The notes under the pieces: model-generated
What the model was told of the DNA's origin: nothing
Database searches by the model: none
Seen by the model: the letters and a program-made list of their open reading frames with translations, nothing else
Translations under genes and position numbers: made by a program
Part shown: positions 44,885 through 54,292 of the stretch, piece after piece
How positions within the stretch are numbered: the first letter of the stretch is position 1
How the letters are laid out: the number at the start of each line of letters is the position of its first letter
Assembly (NCBI GenBank): GCA_050015675.1
Contig: JBEKAY010000005.1
Coordinates: 1 to 64,000, forward strand
Direction: 5' to 3'
Origin: Fen-1298 sp050015675
GTDB taxonomy: Bacteria > Bacteroidota > Ignavibacteria > UBA10030
DNA: 64,000 nt

Positions 44885-45379
44885 ATGAATAATCCGAATC
44901 TTTCTGAAAACTTATCTGTCATCCAAGCCATTCAACTGATTCTTGCCCCTGGCGTAATGATCAGCGCATGCGGACTTTTATTGCTCGGCATTAACAATAA
45001 GTTCACGAGTGTCCTCAATCGTATCCGGATATTGACAGAAGAAAAACGGAAGACGATCCTCAATGCAGCGCAAAGGGATTTTTTTACTGCTGAAATCCAG
45101 CGTATTGAAAGCATCACCCGGCAAGTGGCAGGACTTCTGAATCGAGCACGGCTCATCCGGAATTCAATTTTTTGTTACCTCTGCGCGGTCGGTTTGTTCG
45201 TCGTCACTTCATTATTGATTGGCACTGACTATTTTGTAGCAGTGCTTCAGCTTCGGTATTTGATTCTCGGTACGTTCCTTAGCGGCATGATTGTTGTTTT
45301 TGTAGGCGTTATCTTCGGGGTGCGCGACACGTTGAACGGATATAACATCGTCAAGTTTGAGGTGCAGGTGGACGAATAG
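44885..45379 (+). CDS. DUF2721 family membrane protein
   Basis: A 164-residue inner-membrane protein with helices at about 19-38, 95-113 and 124-147. The segment IQLILAPGVMISACGLLLLGINNKF followed by a basic stretch (VLNRIRILTEEKR) is the usual N-terminal signature of DUF2721. Function unknown. It lies 23 bases after purM and 12 before the first glycosyltransferase. Confidence 0.8.
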   Translation: MNNPNLSENLSVIQAIQLILAPGVMISACGLLLLGINNKFTSVLNRIRILTEEKRKTILNAAQRDFFTAEIQRIESITRQVAGLLNRARLIRNSIFCYLCAVGLFVVTSLLIGTDYFVAVLQLRYLILGTFLSGMIVVFVGVIFGVRDTLNGYNIVKFEVQVDE

Positions 45380-45391
45380 ATTGTCCCGCCT

Positions 45392-46567
45392 ATGAAAATC
45401 TCCATCCTTAATGCAGGTCAACAAACCGATTATCTTTACGGTATTGTCTCCGGACTTTCTAAGATACCATCGTTGGAGATAGAAGTTGTTGACTCCGATA
45501 GTTCAGTCGGTCTGATTGATACATTTCCGCGCACCACACTTTTCAACCTCCGCGGAGATAATCTATCGACACAACCGCTTTTGATAAAAGCTTGGCGCAT
45601 CAGCAAGTATTACATACGGCTTCTTTGGTACACTGCACAAACACAATCAAAAATTTTTCATATTCAATGGGAAAACAGTATTTCATTATTTGACCGCACA
45701 GTTCTGATTCTTTACTATAAACTATTTGGTAAAAAATTGGTTCATACTGCCCACAATATTGATAAAGATGCACGTGACGACCGAAGGACATTTCTTCGCC
45801 GGGTTTCGCTTAAAGCAATGTATCATTTTATGGATTGTATTATAGTTCATACACAAAAGATGAAAGAAGAACTTTGCTCGCTCTTTCATGTCTCGCCACA
45901 AAAAGTCGTCGTTATTCCGCATGGGATCAACAATCGTGTACCTCGGCGCGATTTATCGCAGAAAGAAGCGCGTGGAAAACTCGGCATTGAACCGACTGCA
46001 CACGCAATTCTTTTCTTTGGTCAGATTGATGAATACAAAGGTGTAGAAAAATTGATTGATGCTGCTTCGTTGCTTGTGAGGGAAAATCCAGCAGTAGTAT
46101 TGATGATTGCCGGCAAGCCAAAAAGACAGATGACCAATGCAGCAAAATTAAAATCACAAGCGGCAAACATTTTACCAGAGAGCAATGTTTTATTTCGGTT
46201 ACAATTTATTCCGGTTGATGAAGTCGAAACGTACTTTGCTGCGTCAGATTGTCTTGTTCTCCCTTATAAAAGGATTTATCAAAGCGGTGTCATTTTCCTT
46301 GCGTACCGGTTCGGCTTACCGATTATCGCAACGGACGTTGGCAGCTTTCACGAGGATGTTATCGACGGGGTGACGGGTTTCATCTGCAAACCGGACGATG
46401 CTGAAGATATGGCAGCGAAACTTAAAATGTTTTTCGACAGTAATTTATTCCGTCAACGTGAACAAACCCGCACGCACATCATTGAGCTTGCCGAACAAAA
46501 ATATTCGTGGTCGAATATTGGCAGGCAAACCTACGAAGTGTATACAAGAGTATTAAAACAATCATGA
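45392..46567 (+). CDS. Glycosyltransferase family 4
   Basis: A 391-residue GT-B retaining glycosyltransferase that uses a nucleotide sugar on the cytoplasmic side. The C-terminal half has VVVIPHGINN, FFGQIDEYKGVEKLIDA and YQSGVIFLAYRFGLPIIATDVGSFHEDV (nucleotide-sugar site). It overlaps the flippase gene by four bases (ATGA), so it belongs to the surface polysaccharide operon. Sugar and acceptor unknown. Confidence 0.88.
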   Translation: MKISILNAGQQTDYLYGIVSGLSKIPSLEIEVVDSDSSVGLIDTFPRTTLFNLRGDNLSTQPLLIKAWRISKYYIRLLWYTAQTQSKIFHIQWENSISLFDRTVLILYYKLFGKKLVHTAHNIDKDARDDRRTFLRRVSLKAMYHFMDCIIVHTQKMKEELCSLFHVSPQKVVVIPHGINNRVPRRDLSQKEARGKLGIEPTAHAILFFGQIDEYKGVEKLIDAASLLVRENPAVVLMIAGKPKRQMTNAAKLKSQAANILPESNVLFRLQFIPVDEVETYFAASDCLVLPYKRIYQSGVIFLAYRFGLPIIATDVGSFHEDVIDGVTGFICKPDDAEDMAAKLKMFFDSNLFRQREQTRTHIIELAEQKYSWSNIGRQTYEVYTRVLKQS

Positions 46568-47952
46568 AACGACTTTCTAAAAACCTTCTTTCGCTTTTTT
46601 CCGCAGATATAGCACGTCGTTTGTTTGGTTTTATTTCAGTTGCATATCTGGCACGCACGTTGGGTAAAGACGGTTTCGGCGCTGTCAATCTTGGCTTTGC
46701 TGTACTGGCGTATGTCATGGTGTTGAGTGCAGCTGGTTATCCTACGCTCGGAACAAAGAAAATAGCACAGGGTGAATCGCCAGAATTGATAGGCAGTGTG
46801 ATCGGCAGCAGGTTGATTGCTACAATGATAGTGCTTCTGGTAGTTGCATTCACTGTGCTGACTACAGTTCCGAATGCAACTATCGCGTGGCTTATCATCT
46901 TGTTCTCATGCGCCGTACTCCCGCAAATATTTTTTATTGATTGGTTCTTTCAAGGGAAAGAAACATTAGGAATTGTCAGTGTAGCGAGAATACTGCAAGC
47001 AATTATCTATCTTGCGGTCGTTCTCATTTTTGTCAGAACGATCAACGACATTCTGTGGGTAGCCATAGGAAGTATCACCGGTGAATGTGCGGCATCGGCG
47101 TTGTTGTTTATACAATTTCGCATTATGCATCGCGATGTTCACATTCATATTAAACCCTCGCTGGATCTTTTAAAACAGTCAATTCCTTTAGCAGTGGGGA
47201 TTGTTCTTACAACTTTAGTTATTAATTACCCGTCGCTTGCGCTTGGCATTTTTACGACAACATCAGATGTAGGCACGTACAGTGCGGCAAGCAAGCTTGT
47301 TTATTTTTTTATGATGGGCGATCGAATTCTCGTTTTGCTTTTTCTACCAGCATCGGCGCGCAAGTATACTGATTCGCCGGATGCATTCAACCGCATGCTG
47401 ACTGATGCAATGCGATGGATTCTTATTATAAGTCTGCCTGTTGCGGTTGGCGGAATATTGATCGCAGACAAACTTATTGCAATAATTTATGGAATCGAGT
47501 ACAATTCATCGATTGCTGTATTTCAAGTGTTTATTTGGTATTTCTTTATTACGATGTTACACACGGTGTATTCTGCCGGATTGATTGGTGTAGGCGGAGA
47601 GAAATCGTATGGAAAGATTATGATCGCGACGGCTTTCGCATACCTTGTGAGTGTTACTGCCGGGGCATGTTTGTTTGGAGCGATTGGAGCTGCCTTTGGT
47701 GTTGTTATTTCGGAAGGCATAAGTGTTTTACTGATGAAACGCGCACTCCAGCGAATTGTTCCTATTTACCCGCCGGAAAAAATATTACGTATAGTTCTTT
47801 CTGTCGCGATAATGGCAGTTTGTGTTGCAGTTGTTATTCCATATGGATTGTTGTGGGGAATTCTTTTTGGCATTGGGTGTTATAGCCTTATGTTGATACT
47901 GGTGCGTGCAGTTATTTGGAATGATGTCAAGACATTACTAGTGAGGTTTTAA
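46564..47952 (+). CDS. Polysaccharide flippase (Wzx/MATE-like)
   Basis: A 462-residue protein with about 12-14 membrane helices in the polysaccharide transport superfamily, which flips lipid-linked oligosaccharides across the inner membrane. It begins MKRLSKNLLSLFSADIARRLFGF, the usual amphipathic start, with AYLARTLGKDGFGAVNLGFA typical of the first helices. ATG 46564 overlaps the GT4 stop; its own stop overlaps the next ATG by one base (TAATG). Confidence 0.9.
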   Translation: MKRLSKNLLSLFSADIARRLFGFISVAYLARTLGKDGFGAVNLGFAVLAYVMVLSAAGYPTLGTKKIAQGESPELIGSVIGSRLIATMIVLLVVAFTVLTTVPNATIAWLIILFSCAVLPQIFFIDWFFQGKETLGIVSVARILQAIIYLAVVLIFVRTINDILWVAIGSITGECAASALLFIQFRIMHRDVHIHIKPSLDLLKQSIPLAVGIVLTTLVINYPSLALGIFTTTSDVGTYSAASKLVYFFMMGDRILVLLFLPASARKYTDSPDAFNRMLTDAMRWILIISLPVAVGGILIADKLIAIIYGIEYNSSIAVFQVFIWYFFITMLHTVYSAGLIGVGGEKSYGKIMIATAFAYLVSVTAGACLFGAIGAAFGVVISEGISVLLMKRALQRIVPIYPPEKILRIVLSVAIMAVCVAVVIPYGLLWGILFGIGCYSLMLILVRAVIWNDVKTLLVRF

Positions 47953-49508
47953 TGAACTTGAAAATCGGAATTCTTGGCGGACATACCGGCTGGCAAATCC
48001 TTCTTCAGCAAATTGGTGTGCCGCATGAGGTTGTTACGGATTCATTGCTTCCGGATGAATTCAGTGTTGCTGTCGTGAGCGATACAGTAGATGATCGTGA
48101 ATCGGAGATGCTTCGTCAATACCTTTCGCTCGGAGGCGCGGTGTTGTGTTCAGTAAAAGTATACGCGCGTATTCGGCAGATATCAGCTCAAATAGCACAC
48201 ATTGATTATCTTTATCCGGGATATAATTCGGTGTTTCATTCACTTGGCATAGTCGATATTTATTCCCGATGCCAGCTTGCATGGAATGCGAACGATCTGA
48301 AAACCAACCGTGGCAGTTTTGCGGCTCATGTAGGAACACAACCGGATGATTTTGTTGTCGCCTTGCCGTTTGATCCTGCGGCACTAGTGTTGGATCAGCG
48401 TGCATCGGTCAAATCGTTTTATTCGCCGGAACGCCGGCTTCCCTTTGAAACTGTCTCAAGAGTTTCAAAAGGAGAAATACGTACGTTAGTGTTGCGTTGT
48501 CTCGAACTTCTTCATCATCGCCGCGGATTACCGTTTGTTCATCTCTGGAACTTCCCCAACGGTGCACGCTCATTGTTCTGTCTCCGAATTGATACAGACA
48601 ATGGAACAGATAAACAGTTAAAAGATTTATCTCTTGTTGTCCATCGAAATGGGATTTCTGCGACGTGGTTCATTGACGCTAAAAGTCATGCAAAGTCCAT
48701 AAAGTCTATTGCGGAGATGCATGAACAGGAGCTTGGTGTACATTGCTTCAATCACGAGACATTTCCGGATTATGAGCGCAATGTTCAGAACATCCGCAAG
48801 GCGCAAGCATTGTTACGCGACTCCAAATTTCGTTTACAAGGATTTGCAGCTCCCTTTGGCATGTGGAACGACGAACTTGGTCGTGCAATTATTGATTGCG
48901 GTTTTGAATATTCATCAGAGTTTTCGTATGATTATGACAACCTGCCGAGTTTACCGCAGATTCGGGGTGGTGACGGTGCATTACAGGTGCCGATCCATCC
49001 CATTTGTATTGGCAGTTTGAAGCGGCACGGTTATAACAACGAGCAGATGATCCGGTACTTTGCGAGTGTTGTTGAGCGGAAAATAGCAGTAAGCGAACCG
49101 ATCATTTTCTATCATCATCCACGAGATATGCATCTCGATGTACTGGAATGGCTTTTTAAAGAAATGCGCTATGAGAAGGTACCTTCAAAAACGATGGGTG
49201 AATATGCATATTGGTGGAAAATGCGTACAGCATCGATTCCTGAATTACAGTTTACAAATGGAAAAGTGCGTTTGCATGATGTTCGATCAGATAAATCGCT
49301 TTATGTTCGCATCGCACAACCAAATGGAACAGAAGCCATTATCCCTGCATCAGAACAAATTGTACTGGAGACTGTTCGATGGGAGACGAAATCTGCGGCG
49401 TGGACCATGCCGGATGATTATTTACGCGCACGACGGTTTAACTATCGCATTCCGCTTGTGCGCGGTGTCAATGCCGCAATGAATTATGTTCGAAAGAAAA
49501 AGGCATAG
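47952..49508 (+). CDS. Polysaccharide deacetylase-like protein
   Basis: A 518-residue protein. The N-terminal part (about 1-195) looks like a Rossmann-type domain (MNLKIGILGGHTGW). A NodB-like deacetylase barrel follows (about 200-400): FCLRIDTDNGTD (replacing TFDDG), GVHCFNHETFPDY with metal histidine, AAPFGMW and IIFYHHPRDMH. A beta-rich C-terminal part (about 425-518) is unassigned. It may N- or O-deacetylate the glycan made by this cluster. Cytoplasmic, as no signal peptide is seen. Confidence 0.78.
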   Translation: MNLKIGILGGHTGWQILLQQIGVPHEVVTDSLLPDEFSVAVVSDTVDDRESEMLRQYLSLGGAVLCSVKVYARIRQISAQIAHIDYLYPGYNSVFHSLGIVDIYSRCQLAWNANDLKTNRGSFAAHVGTQPDDFVVALPFDPAALVLDQRASVKSFYSPERRLPFETVSRVSKGEIRTLVLRCLELLHHRRGLPFVHLWNFPNGARSLFCLRIDTDNGTDKQLKDLSLVVHRNGISATWFIDAKSHAKSIKSIAEMHEQELGVHCFNHETFPDYERNVQNIRKAQALLRDSKFRLQGFAAPFGMWNDELGRAIIDCGFEYSSEFSYDYDNLPSLPQIRGGDGALQVPIHPICIGSLKRHGYNNEQMIRYFASVVERKIAVSEPIIFYHHPRDMHLDVLEWLFKEMRYEKVPSKTMGEYAYWWKMRTASIPELQFTNGKVRLHDVRSDKSLYVRIAQPNGTEAIIPASEQIVLETVRWETKSAAWTMPDDYLRARRFNYRIPLVRGVNAAMNYVRKKKA

Positions 49509-49517
49509 GGAAAACGT

Positions 49518-50555
49518 ATGCATGTTTTATTTGCAACAAGTCAGGCAACGGCATTAACGCGCGGAGGTGTACGTACGCAGGTGCTTCAAACAAAAGAAGC
49601 ATTGGAAAGTCTTGGTGTGCATGTGACGTTGTTCGATACTTGGCGGAATTTTCAAGCGAATGAATTCGATCTTGTGCATGTTTTTTCAGCGAATATGGCA
49701 ACGTACCATTTCGCGCGTGCTGTCAAAGCGCAGGGACTTCCTCTTGTCATCTCGCCGATTTTTTATACGCGCCGCACCGCCAATATGGTTCAGAATGTTA
49801 TCAAAGTCGATAGATTTATAAGCCGTAAAGTGCGGGGAATCTGGACAGATTACGGCTTAATCGCAGAGATGTGCAGATGGGCAGAAGCCATCACACCAAA
49901 CACCACGGAAGAAGGAAATTTGTTCATTGATGCCTTTGGTGTTCCAAAGAAAAATGTAATAGTTGTTCCGAATGGCGTAGAAGAACGATTTGCTCATGCT
50001 GCGCCGGGCTTGTTTGAACGGGAGTATGGAATAAAAAACTTTATTCTTTCTGTGGGACATATCGGACCTGAGCGTAAAAATATTTTACGCCTCATTGAAG
50101 CGCTTGAGCACATCGATCATCCTGCGGCAATTATAGGACGTATAGAGGATACACCATCTGGACGGGCGTGCCTTGAGCGTGCAAGCCGCAATCCTCGATT
50201 GTTGATCGTCGATGCGATTCCCCATGACTCGATGTTGCTAGCATCGGCTTATGCCGCTTGCGATGTTTTTGTTCTTCCCTCGCAGTTTGAAACACCGGGA
50301 ATTGCCGCATTAGAGGCAGGATTGGCTGGGGCAAAAATTGTCATTACACCGGTTGGCGGAACAAGAGATTATTTTGGTAATGATGCGATCTATGTCGAGC
50401 CGACATCTATAGACAATATTGCCCAGGGAATACAAGCGGCGTTGAAAAATAAAAAGGATAACGGATTGCGTACACGTATTCAAAAAGAATTTCTGTGGGA
50501 AATGGTAGGAGAAAAGACGAAGCAGGTGTACGAAAATATTCTTGGTTTAACATGA
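49518..50555 (+). CDS. Glycosyltransferase family 4
   Basis: A second GT-B enzyme, 345 residues. N-terminal GGVRTQVLQTKEALESLGV is the acceptor-domain start; VVPNGVEERF, FILSVGHIGPERKNILRLIEA and FVLPSQFETPGIAALEAGLAGAKIVITPVGG form the donor site with the conserved E-x7-E. It ends the polysaccharide gene run that starts at 45392, nine bases after the deacetylase-like gene. Confidence 0.9.
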   Translation: MHVLFATSQATALTRGGVRTQVLQTKEALESLGVHVTLFDTWRNFQANEFDLVHVFSANMATYHFARAVKAQGLPLVISPIFYTRRTANMVQNVIKVDRFISRKVRGIWTDYGLIAEMCRWAEAITPNTTEEGNLFIDAFGVPKKNVIVVPNGVEERFAHAAPGLFEREYGIKNFILSVGHIGPERKNILRLIEALEHIDHPAAIIGRIEDTPSGRACLERASRNPRLLIVDAIPHDSMLLASAYAACDVFVLPSQFETPGIAALEAGLAGAKIVITPVGGTRDYFGNDAIYVEPTSIDNIAQGIQAALKNKKDNGLRTRIQKEFLWEMVGEKTKQVYENILGLT

Positions 50556-50632
50556 TCGGTTTTTCATAAAGCATCTATATCTCAATATCGCATTGAACAT
50601 CAAGTCTAAATCATAACACATCGAGGAAAATT

Positions 50633-51430
50633 GTGGCGAAACTTATAAATATTTTTTTTGTAGGTGATATTAATGGCAAACCGGGAATGACACTTATTTC
50701 TACTCTGCTCAAACAGTACATCCAGAAATACGAAATTGATTTTTGTGTCGTCAATGGAGAGAATGCAACCGAAGGCAAGGGAATTGACGAAGCAGATGCA
50801 AAAACACTTTTCGAGTTAGGCGTTCACGTTATTACAACAGGGAATCATTTGTGGGACCGCTGGCAGGCGAAAGCGCTCATCTCGAAAGAACGCAACATTC
50901 TGCGCCCGCTGAACTATCCGAAGGAAAATCCCGGCAACGGTTTCGTTCTTTATGATTTGAAGGAGAAAGGACACATCGGCGTTATCAACTTGCAGGGACG
51001 AACATATATGCAAACGATTGACGATCCATTTAAAGCAGCAGATTGGGTGTTGAGCAGAATAGCGAATGACACAAAAGTTGTTCTCATTGATATGCATGCC
51101 GAAGCGACAGCAGAAAAAATGGCGTTAGCATGGCATCTCGATGGACGCGTGAGCGCATTTGTAGGGACGCATACCCACATCCCGACTTCAGATGCGCGGA
51201 TTCTTCCGAAAGGCACAGCGTATATCACAGATGTCGGAATGAGCGGGCCGTACGATTCGGTAATCGGAATGAAGAAAGAAATTGCGATTCGACGGTTCCA
51301 GTTTCAGACGCCTTACAAATTTGAACTTGCAGAACATGACGTGCGTATGTGTGCAGTCTTTATTCAAGTGGATGGAGAAACCGGAAAAGCTGTAAAGATC
51401 GAGCAGGTTATCTTTCCAAGTTTCCAATAG
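50633..51430 (+). CDS. ymdB: YmdB-type metallophosphoesterase
   Basis: A 265-residue phosphodiesterase of the TIGR00282/YmdB family. Metal ligands are seen in FFVGDINGKPG (D12), VVNGENAT, TTGNHLWD, LIDMHAEATAEK and GTHTHIPTSDARILP. In Bacillus YmdB acts on 2',3'-cyclic nucleotides and affects biofilm genes; the role here is unknown. GTG 50633 is chosen because GAGGA lies upstream at normal spacing. Confidence 0.9.
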   Translation: MAKLINIFFVGDINGKPGMTLISTLLKQYIQKYEIDFCVVNGENATEGKGIDEADAKTLFELGVHVITTGNHLWDRWQAKALISKERNILRPLNYPKENPGNGFVLYDLKEKGHIGVINLQGRTYMQTIDDPFKAADWVLSRIANDTKVVLIDMHAEATAEKMALAWHLDGRVSAFVGTHTHIPTSDARILPKGTAYITDVGMSGPYDSVIGMKKEIAIRRFQFQTPYKFELAEHDVRMCAVFIQVDGETGKAVKIEQVIFPSFQ

Positions 51431-51511
51431 CGTTAGAAAGGACTATCCTCATGCAGGGGGTGATTTTTGCCATTGCATGTGGATGTTATCTGAGAAAATT
51501 AAAAGAGAGGG

Positions 51512-52075
51512 ATGGCTATGGTAACATACCCAAAGGTTATATCACAGAATATTGAAAAGAGAATATTTTTGCTTCGTGGTTATAAAGTATTATTAGATTC
51601 TGATATTTCCTCATTATACGGAGTCCCAACCAAGGTGCTCATGCAATCCGTCAAGCGTAATATTCAACGATTTCCGTCCGAATTTATGTTCCAACTCTCT
51701 GACAGGGAATACCTATCTTTGAGGTCACAAATTGTGACCTCAAAGAATTCCAGAGGTGGTCGTAGATATCTCCCCTTTGTATTTACAGAACATGGTGTTG
51801 CAATGCTTGCGACAGTGCTGCGAAGTGAACGTGCAGTTCAGATGAGTATTCAGATTATTAAAGCATTTGTCAGATTGAGACAATTTCTTTCGAGCCATAA
51901 GGATCTTGCAGAAAAACTCAAGCTCTTAGAAGAGAGAATGAACAAACATGATCATGAAATTCAAACGATCATTGAAACGATCAGGCAAATGTTAGCTCCG
52001 CCCCTGAAACCAAAACGGGTAATCGGATTTCGTATTTCTGAATCAACAGCTAAATATCGCATAAAGAGAAAATAA
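51512..52075 (+). CDS. ORF6N domain protein
   Basis: A 187-residue protein with the ORF6N DNA-binding domain at about 8-95: IEKRIFLLRGYKVLLDSDISSLYGV, then SLRSQIVTS and GRRYLPFVFTEHGVAMLATVLRS. A coiled coil follows (about 125-160) and a basic tail. ORF6N genes are typical of phages and mobile islands but also occur alone in genomes, as here. A perfect 29-base palindrome lies inside the gene at 51717-51745. ATG 51518 is an alternative start. Confidence 0.85.
   Translation: MAMVTYPKVISQNIEKRIFLLRGYKVLLDSDISSLYGVPTKVLMQSVKRNIQRFPSEFMFQLSDREYLSLRSQIVTSKNSRGGRRYLPFVFTEHGVAMLATVLRSERAVQMSIQIIKAFVRLRQFLSSHKDLAEKLKLLEERMNKHDHEIQTIIETIRQMLAPPLKPKRVIGFRISESTAKYRIKRK
51717..51745. repeat. Perfect 29-bp palindrome inside the ORF6N gene
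   Basis: CTTTGAGGTCACAA (51717-51730), one central A, and TTGTGACCTCAAAG (51732-51745). It encodes part of the conserved SLRSQIVTSK segment, so the protein sequence and the palindrome are both constrained here. Confidence 0.75.
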
Positions 52076-52095
52076 ATATTTGGCATAAAATATTT

Positions 52096-52935
52096 ATGGA
52101 AAACTATCTTAAGAAAAATTATGATTTCGAAAATCCTGAACTGATCTCTATTGTTGATGATCTTCCGTTGTGGTCAGCTCCATTTGGGCTTAAGCTCATG
52201 GATGTCGTACATTATAAGAAGAATATCCGTGCGCTGGATATTGGTTTTGGCCTCGGATTTCCACTTCTCGAAATAGCCATGCGTCTTGGTTCAACTTCTC
52301 AAGTGACTGGCATCGATCCTTGGAGACAGGCCCATAAACGTCTACAACTAAAACTAAAACTTTCTCATGTTGAGAATGTTGGGTTAGTTGAGGGAGTAGC
52401 TGAAGCAATGCCTTTCGCGGATCATTCGTTCGATTTGATCTTCTCGAATAACGGGATCAACAATGTTCAGGATTTATCTAAATCATTGCAGGAATGCTAT
52501 CGCGTAGCAAAGAACGATGCGCAATTCGTTTTTACGTTCAATTTGGAACAGACATTCATTGAATTCTATACGATCTTCCGGGAAACATTGAAAGAACTTG
52601 GGTTACAGCACTATGAACAGAAAATCGACGCGCATATATATTCTAAACGTAAGCCGCTTGCGGAAATGAGATCGGCAGTCGAAAAGGCTGGATTTAAAAT
52701 TGTTGAGATTTATAAAGATGTATTCCATTATCGTTTTGCAGACGGGACGTCGATGCTGAATTATTTTCCATTTAATCTCTCGTTTCTACCGTCGTGGAAA
52801 AAAATTGTGCCTGAAGAACAACAGGAAAAAATATTCCACCATATTGAAATAAAAATGAATCGAATGGCAGCGGTTAATAATGGTTTTACCATGCAAGTAC
52901 CTTTTGCTACATTTGATTGTATAAAGATCGGATAA
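52096..52935 (+). CDS. SAM-dependent methyltransferase (class I)
   Basis: A 279-residue methyltransferase with ALDIGFGLGFPLLEIA as SAM motif I (about 46-61), TGIDPW, and the acidic motif HSFDLIFSNNGINNV (about 113-127). The pattern is of the Methyltransf_11 type, acting on small molecules or lipids. The C-terminal half (about 150-279) is unassigned and may choose the substrate. It is probably co-transcribed with the ORF6N gene, 20 bases away. Confidence 0.78.
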   Translation: MENYLKKNYDFENPELISIVDDLPLWSAPFGLKLMDVVHYKKNIRALDIGFGLGFPLLEIAMRLGSTSQVTGIDPWRQAHKRLQLKLKLSHVENVGLVEGVAEAMPFADHSFDLIFSNNGINNVQDLSKSLQECYRVAKNDAQFVFTFNLEQTFIEFYTIFRETLKELGLQHYEQKIDAHIYSKRKPLAEMRSAVEKAGFKIVEIYKDVFHYRFADGTSMLNYFPFNLSFLPSWKKIVPEEQQEKIFHHIEIKMNRMAAVNNGFTMQVPFATFDCIKIG

Positions 52936-53007
52936 TCTTTTATCTTATTTAATAATAAGCTGTGAAACCATAATCTACGTTCATTTAATGACATCGGAGA
53001 ATTTATA

Positions 53008-53880
53008 ATGGCTGAAATAATAGACGGAAAGAAAATTGCAGAAGACATCAAATATGAAATAAAAGAAGAAACACAACGCTTGAAGGAAACAAAAGGTATT
53101 GTACCTGGACTTGCAGTCATTCTCGTCGGTGATAATCCGGCATCGCAATCATATGTCAAATCGAAAGGTAAGGCATGTGAAGCAATAGGTTTTTATTCTA
53201 TTACCGAAATCATGTCTGCAACTATTTCCGAGCAAGCATTACTTGCGAAGATTGACGAGTTTAACCACGACTCAAGAATTCACGGTATACTTGTTCAACT
53301 TCCACTCCCTAAACATATTAATGAACAAAAAGTAATTGAAGCGATTGATCCGCGAAAGGACGTGGATGGTTTCCATCCTATGAGCATTGGTAAATTAGTT
53401 ATTGGACTTGATACATTCAAATCATGCACACCTGCCGGAATTCAAGAACTGCTCGTGCGAAGCGGAAATGATCCATCAGGAAAGCACGTTGTTGTTGTCG
53501 GCCGCAGTAATATAGTCGGTAAGCCGATAGCAAATATTTTAGTGCAGAAACAGCGCGGCGCAAATGCAGTGGTAACTGTTGCACACACAGGTGCTTCCGA
53601 TCTCACATCCTATATCAAGTCTGCAGACATTCTCATTGCCGCTATCGGCAAACCGGAATTCATCACCGGTGCCATGTTAAAGCCAGGCGTTGTCATTATT
53701 GATGTCGGCATCAATCGCGTTGAAGATGCTTCGTTGCCGAAAGGCTACCGTATCGTCGGTGATGTACATTTCGAATCTGCATCGAAAGTCGCAAAGGCAA
53801 TCACGCCAGTCCCCGGCGGGGTCGGTCTAATGACCGTTGCGATGTTATTAAGGAATACACTGAAAGCAGCAATGCAGTGA
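53008..53880 (+). CDS. folD: Methylene-tetrahydrofolate dehydrogenase/cyclohydrolase
   Basis: The bifunctional FolD interconverts 5,10-methylene-, 5,10-methenyl- and 10-formyl-tetrahydrofolate for one-carbon metabolism. The 290 residues show SQSYVKSKGKACEAIG (catalytic Tyr and Lys), GILVQLPLPKHI, the NADP site VVVGRSNIVGKPIA and the C-terminal ITPVPGGVGLMTVAMLL. Full length. Confidence 0.96.
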   Translation: MAEIIDGKKIAEDIKYEIKEETQRLKETKGIVPGLAVILVGDNPASQSYVKSKGKACEAIGFYSITEIMSATISEQALLAKIDEFNHDSRIHGILVQLPLPKHINEQKVIEAIDPRKDVDGFHPMSIGKLVIGLDTFKSCTPAGIQELLVRSGNDPSGKHVVVVGRSNIVGKPIANILVQKQRGANAVVTVAHTGASDLTSYIKSADILIAAIGKPEFITGAMLKPGVVIIDVGINRVEDASLPKGYRIVGDVHFESASKVAKAITPVPGGVGLMTVAMLLRNTLKAAMQ

Positions 53881-53881
53881 G

Positions 53882-53956
53882 AAATGATCAGAGACAAGGA
53901 TCAATTAACGAATAAAATTAGGTGGTTATTCATTCGCAGTTCATTGTTGATCATTT
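53882..53956. terminator. Inverted repeat between convergent folD and the next gene
   Basis: AAATGATCA (53882-53890) and TGATCATTT (53948-53956) are complementary, with an inner CGAATAA/TTATTC pairing and a TTT tail. The loop is long, so a bidirectional terminator is only a possibility. Confidence 0.3.
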
Positions 53957-53980
53957 TTCATTGGCAATATCAATAGTATC

Positions 53981-54280
53981 TCAAGCTTCTTCTGAAAAGA
54001 GTCGTGCAAAACCATTGTACGGGATAAGTGGAATAATTTCAAATGCGATCAAACCTGCTTTGACTAACGGTAATGTTGCAAGCACAGATTGAGCTTCTTC
54101 GACATCCTTGCATTCGAAAATCAACACTGCTTCATTTCGATCTTGCCGGAAGTACAGTTCGCGGATAATTCCCTCTTGATGCAACTTCCACGCCTGCCTC
54201 GCTTCTTCTTTCAAAAGATTAGGTGTGAATTGTTCGTCTGCAATGCCAATAACTTCTTTTTCAAGTGCGAGAATTTTCAT
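53981..54280 (-). CDS. Small muconolactone-isomerase-like protein
   Basis: A 99-residue protein that looks like a dimeric alpha-beta barrel. The series AWKLHQEGIIRELYFRQDRNEAVLIFEC, EEAQSVLATLPLV and FEIIPLIPYNGFARLF is typical of the muconolactone-isomerase/YCII-like group, where these proteins are often of unknown function. It is 12 bases downstream of the membrane protein gene on the same strand. Confidence 0.6.
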   Translation of the reverse strand: MKILALEKEVIGIADEQFTPNLLKEEARQAWKLHQEGIIRELYFRQDRNEAVLIFECKDVEEAQSVLATLPLVKAGLIAFEIIPLIPYNGFARLFSEEA

Positions 54281-54292
54281 AAGAAAATTGTC

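Noticed and set aside
51512..52075. ORF6N gene as a sign of a prophage
   Set aside because: No integrase, structural or lysis genes lie near it; neighbours are housekeeping genes.
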